The notes under the pieces were generated by a model. The model had not been told where the DNA came from. It searched no databases and saw only the letters and a program-made list of their open reading frames with translations. 64,000 nt of DNA. Origin: Blastocladiella emersonii ATCC 22665 (Eukaryota > Blastocladiomycota > Blastocladiomycetes > Blastocladiales > Blastocladiaceae). Where the stretch lies: the NCBI GenBank assembly GCA_025594325.1, contig JANHCV010000014.1, positions 682,001 to 746,000 of the forward strand. Reading direction: 5' to 3'. Below, piece after piece: positions 62,141-64,000 of the stretch (position 1 is its first letter; each line of letters begins with the position of its first letter). Both the position numbers and the translations under genes were made by a program.

Positions 62141-64000
62141 TCACTGCAGCTCGAGCGAGACGAACAGCGACTCAACCGCACCGGCCGTGGTCACCGGAGC
62201 AACATGACGGAGTTCACAGAAGACCGCGCGCGCTGTGTCCGCGTCGAGCTGATGCTTGGTGCTCCGCGCCATCTTCATGAGCCACTTGGCGTCCTTGACG
62301 CCGTCCAGCGCGCCATCGGGCACAAGTTCCCAGAAGTCGAGCGGGAGCACCGTGTCGGGTCCAAGCTCGGCAAGCGATGCCGCGGGCTCGGCACGAAACA
62401 GAAACCGGAACGCCTGCTTCAGGCGCGGAACGACCGGGACGCGGCACCGCGGACAGACGCCGTTTGGGTACTCGGCGAGCTCGTCGTCAGTGCGGCCCTG
62501 CAGCCCGCTGCGGCCCTTGGCCTGCGCAATAATTCGAACAGATCCCGCACGGTCCGGAGGGAACCACCCGGTCGGCGTGTAGGCCGAGCCCATGACCTCG
62601 CGGATCAGCCGGTGAAGTTCAGTCATGGCAGCTGTCCAGGAAGCGTGGACCTCGAGCGTGCAGCGCTGCGATTCCTCACGCGGAGTTGGCGAGTACAGCG
62701 TCTTGGTATGGCTGCCAACGATATGGTTGAGCAGGATAGAGAGAAACATGCGCGCCGTGGTCGAACCCTTGGCGCGGACCTGCTGAAGCGCCGCGTCACG
62801 CATATTCGGGTCGTTGAGAACAATGGCAGGGAGCCAAGCCAGAACGTGCAAATCATGCATGTTTGGCGAACGAGCGACAGCGAGAAATTCGTTGGCCAAG
62901 CAGAACAGGAGCCACGGGCTGAGTCGACGTTGCTCGCTGCACCCAAATATGCAGTTTAGAGTCAGCACAATAAACCGCGAGACCGAGAGCTGATTTTCTG
63001 CCGCCTCCTCCATGACGGCAAAGTCGCCCTGCAGTGCTGCCGCAAAGTCGGGAAGCGCGGCTTCAAACTGCTCGCGCCCAAGCTGACGGTAAGCGTGGAC
63101 CAGGATGTTGGTCGCGCTGCGGCCACCCTCGTAAATGCCGAGAACACTTACTCGGAATGCTACAAGAGGAGCGAGAATATGTCACCACAGGTCGACTGGA
63201 GCACTCGAGCTACGCGCATACCTTCGACGAGTACAAGAGCAAGCCGTGACTCAAGATGCTCGGCCACAAATACTGAGAGATCGCTGGTACCCGTGCTGTC
63301 GTCCTCCGCCAGGCCCTTCAAGAGAATTTCCGCCCACGTACCTTCGTTAAACACACCGTGCTTGTCGAGGAGAGCGAGCAGCTCCGCATCGAGGTGCTCG
63401 TACTTCCACTCTCTGACCTGAAGTCGGACGTTTCGCAAACCATTTTCCTCGATGCCTTCGGCGAGACAGGCCGGGTGGTGCTCCGCGACAAAACGTACAA
63501 AGTCACGCGGGATCGGCGCAAGCAGATAGTTGATGAGATGGAGTCAGGCGGGCGACCACATGCGGCCGGGTCTGCGCTTGCGCAGCAGCCAGTCCAAGAT
63601 TGGTATGTAATTGGCAGCTGGGCGCGAAAAGTCTTGTTTGGGAAGGGTCGCGAGCGCAAAAGGCGCGACCGTGTTTTCGCCAAATGCATGCGCTAGCCCC
63701 ATCATGTCGATGCGGAAGCGCGGGTCGATGAGCACGCGGAACGAGTTGGGACACCACATGACAGCCGAGAGCAAGCACATGTGCTCGAGCAGCGAAGTGG
63801 GTTGAAGTTTGTTATCATGGGCGTCGCCTAAAACCGCAAGAATGCAGGAATTGCTGAGCTCGAGCTCACCCTCCAGTGTTAAGGCGAACCATTTCGACGG
63901 CGGCAGGGCTCGCTTCAAAACGCTAGGAAGGTCTCGCTCAACAGCGGCGAGCAAGTCAGTGAGCAGGTCGGCATCGTCCATGTGCACAGCGGCACAGAGT
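62141..64000 (-). pseudogene. VPDGALD-family gene, A-type, 5' part outside the window, one nonsense codon
   Basis: Enters from the right edge in frame (TLCAAVHMDDADLLTDLLAA). In-frame TGA at 63544-63546 after RRPGRMWSPA, then LHLINYLLAPIPRDFVRFVA continues without shift to the phase-1 intron 63160-63221 (62 nt, GTATGC...GTAG). The second exon 63159-62141 has FRVSVLGIYEGGRSATNILV, TLYSPTPREESQRCTLEVHA, VCPRCRVPVVPRLKQAFRFL and LPLDFWELVPDGALDGVKDA, ending RHVAPVTTAGAVESLFVSLE with LQ. The stop is the only lesion seen. Its exon 2 is the closest relative of the LTR-broken copy at 44-49 kb (shared YSPTPREE and FRAEPA blocks). Confidence 0.7.

Overview
The window looks like nuclear DNA of a GC-rich fungus, most likely a basidiomycete. 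Host genes carry short spliceosomal introns (about 57-90 nt, GT/AG, some with a CTAAT-like branch site). There are no bacterial operons or ribosome binding sites. The transposon mix (Helitron, non-LTR RT relatives, an LTR element, a CMC-like DNA transposon) is typical of fungi. Species is not determinable from the sequence alone.

Layout. (1) 0-18 kb is accessory: an LRR gene, the tail of a large multigene family, RT-derived pseudogenes, a 5'-truncated Helitron (6.7-10.5 kb), one intact-looking family gene (10.9-13.4 kb) and two RT-like elements (13.6-17.9 kb). (2) 18-29 kb is an ordinary conserved block: a Rab GTPase, an M17 leucyl aminopeptidase, a DHHC palmitoyltransferase (7 exons reconstructed) and two less certain spliced genes transcribed divergently. 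A second Helitron fragment and GGATC-rich repeat arrays lie inside this block. (3) 30-64 kb is again accessory: another RT-like element, two decayed F-box/repeat genes, then a dense array of at least nine members of the large family (35.8-64 kb, running off the right edge). That array is broken by an LTR retrotransposon-like element (44.4-47.0 kb) and a terminal-inverted-repeat DNA transposon (55.6-58.1 kb).

The main novelty is this multigene family, called here the VPDGALD family. Members are about 780 aa, with an F-box-like N terminus (LPDT.V..ILQLA.PR), long helical repeats, one phase-1 intron at a conserved place, and a C-terminal CPxCG knuckle plus the motif LPLDFWELVPDGALD. About 11 copies are in the window, most pseudogenised. 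Genes of this family, the LRR gene, two repeat-type genes and some RT-like genes share an upstream DNA module (MluI-type ACGCGT boxes, ATATCATGTGA, and often TGTGGCGCAACGCGTC) usually 40-250 bp before the start codon. This suggests one regulatory programme, or a mobile promoter, for the whole accessory complement. Two insertions can be undone exactly on paper: the LTR element has a 5-bp GCGAC duplication inside a family gene, and the DNA transposon has a 2-bp AC duplication inside another. In both cases the host frame rejoins. A further unusual set is the RT-like proteins (four copies) that have all lost the catalytic aspartates and end before the YxDD motif, yet share a conserved MENEC start.
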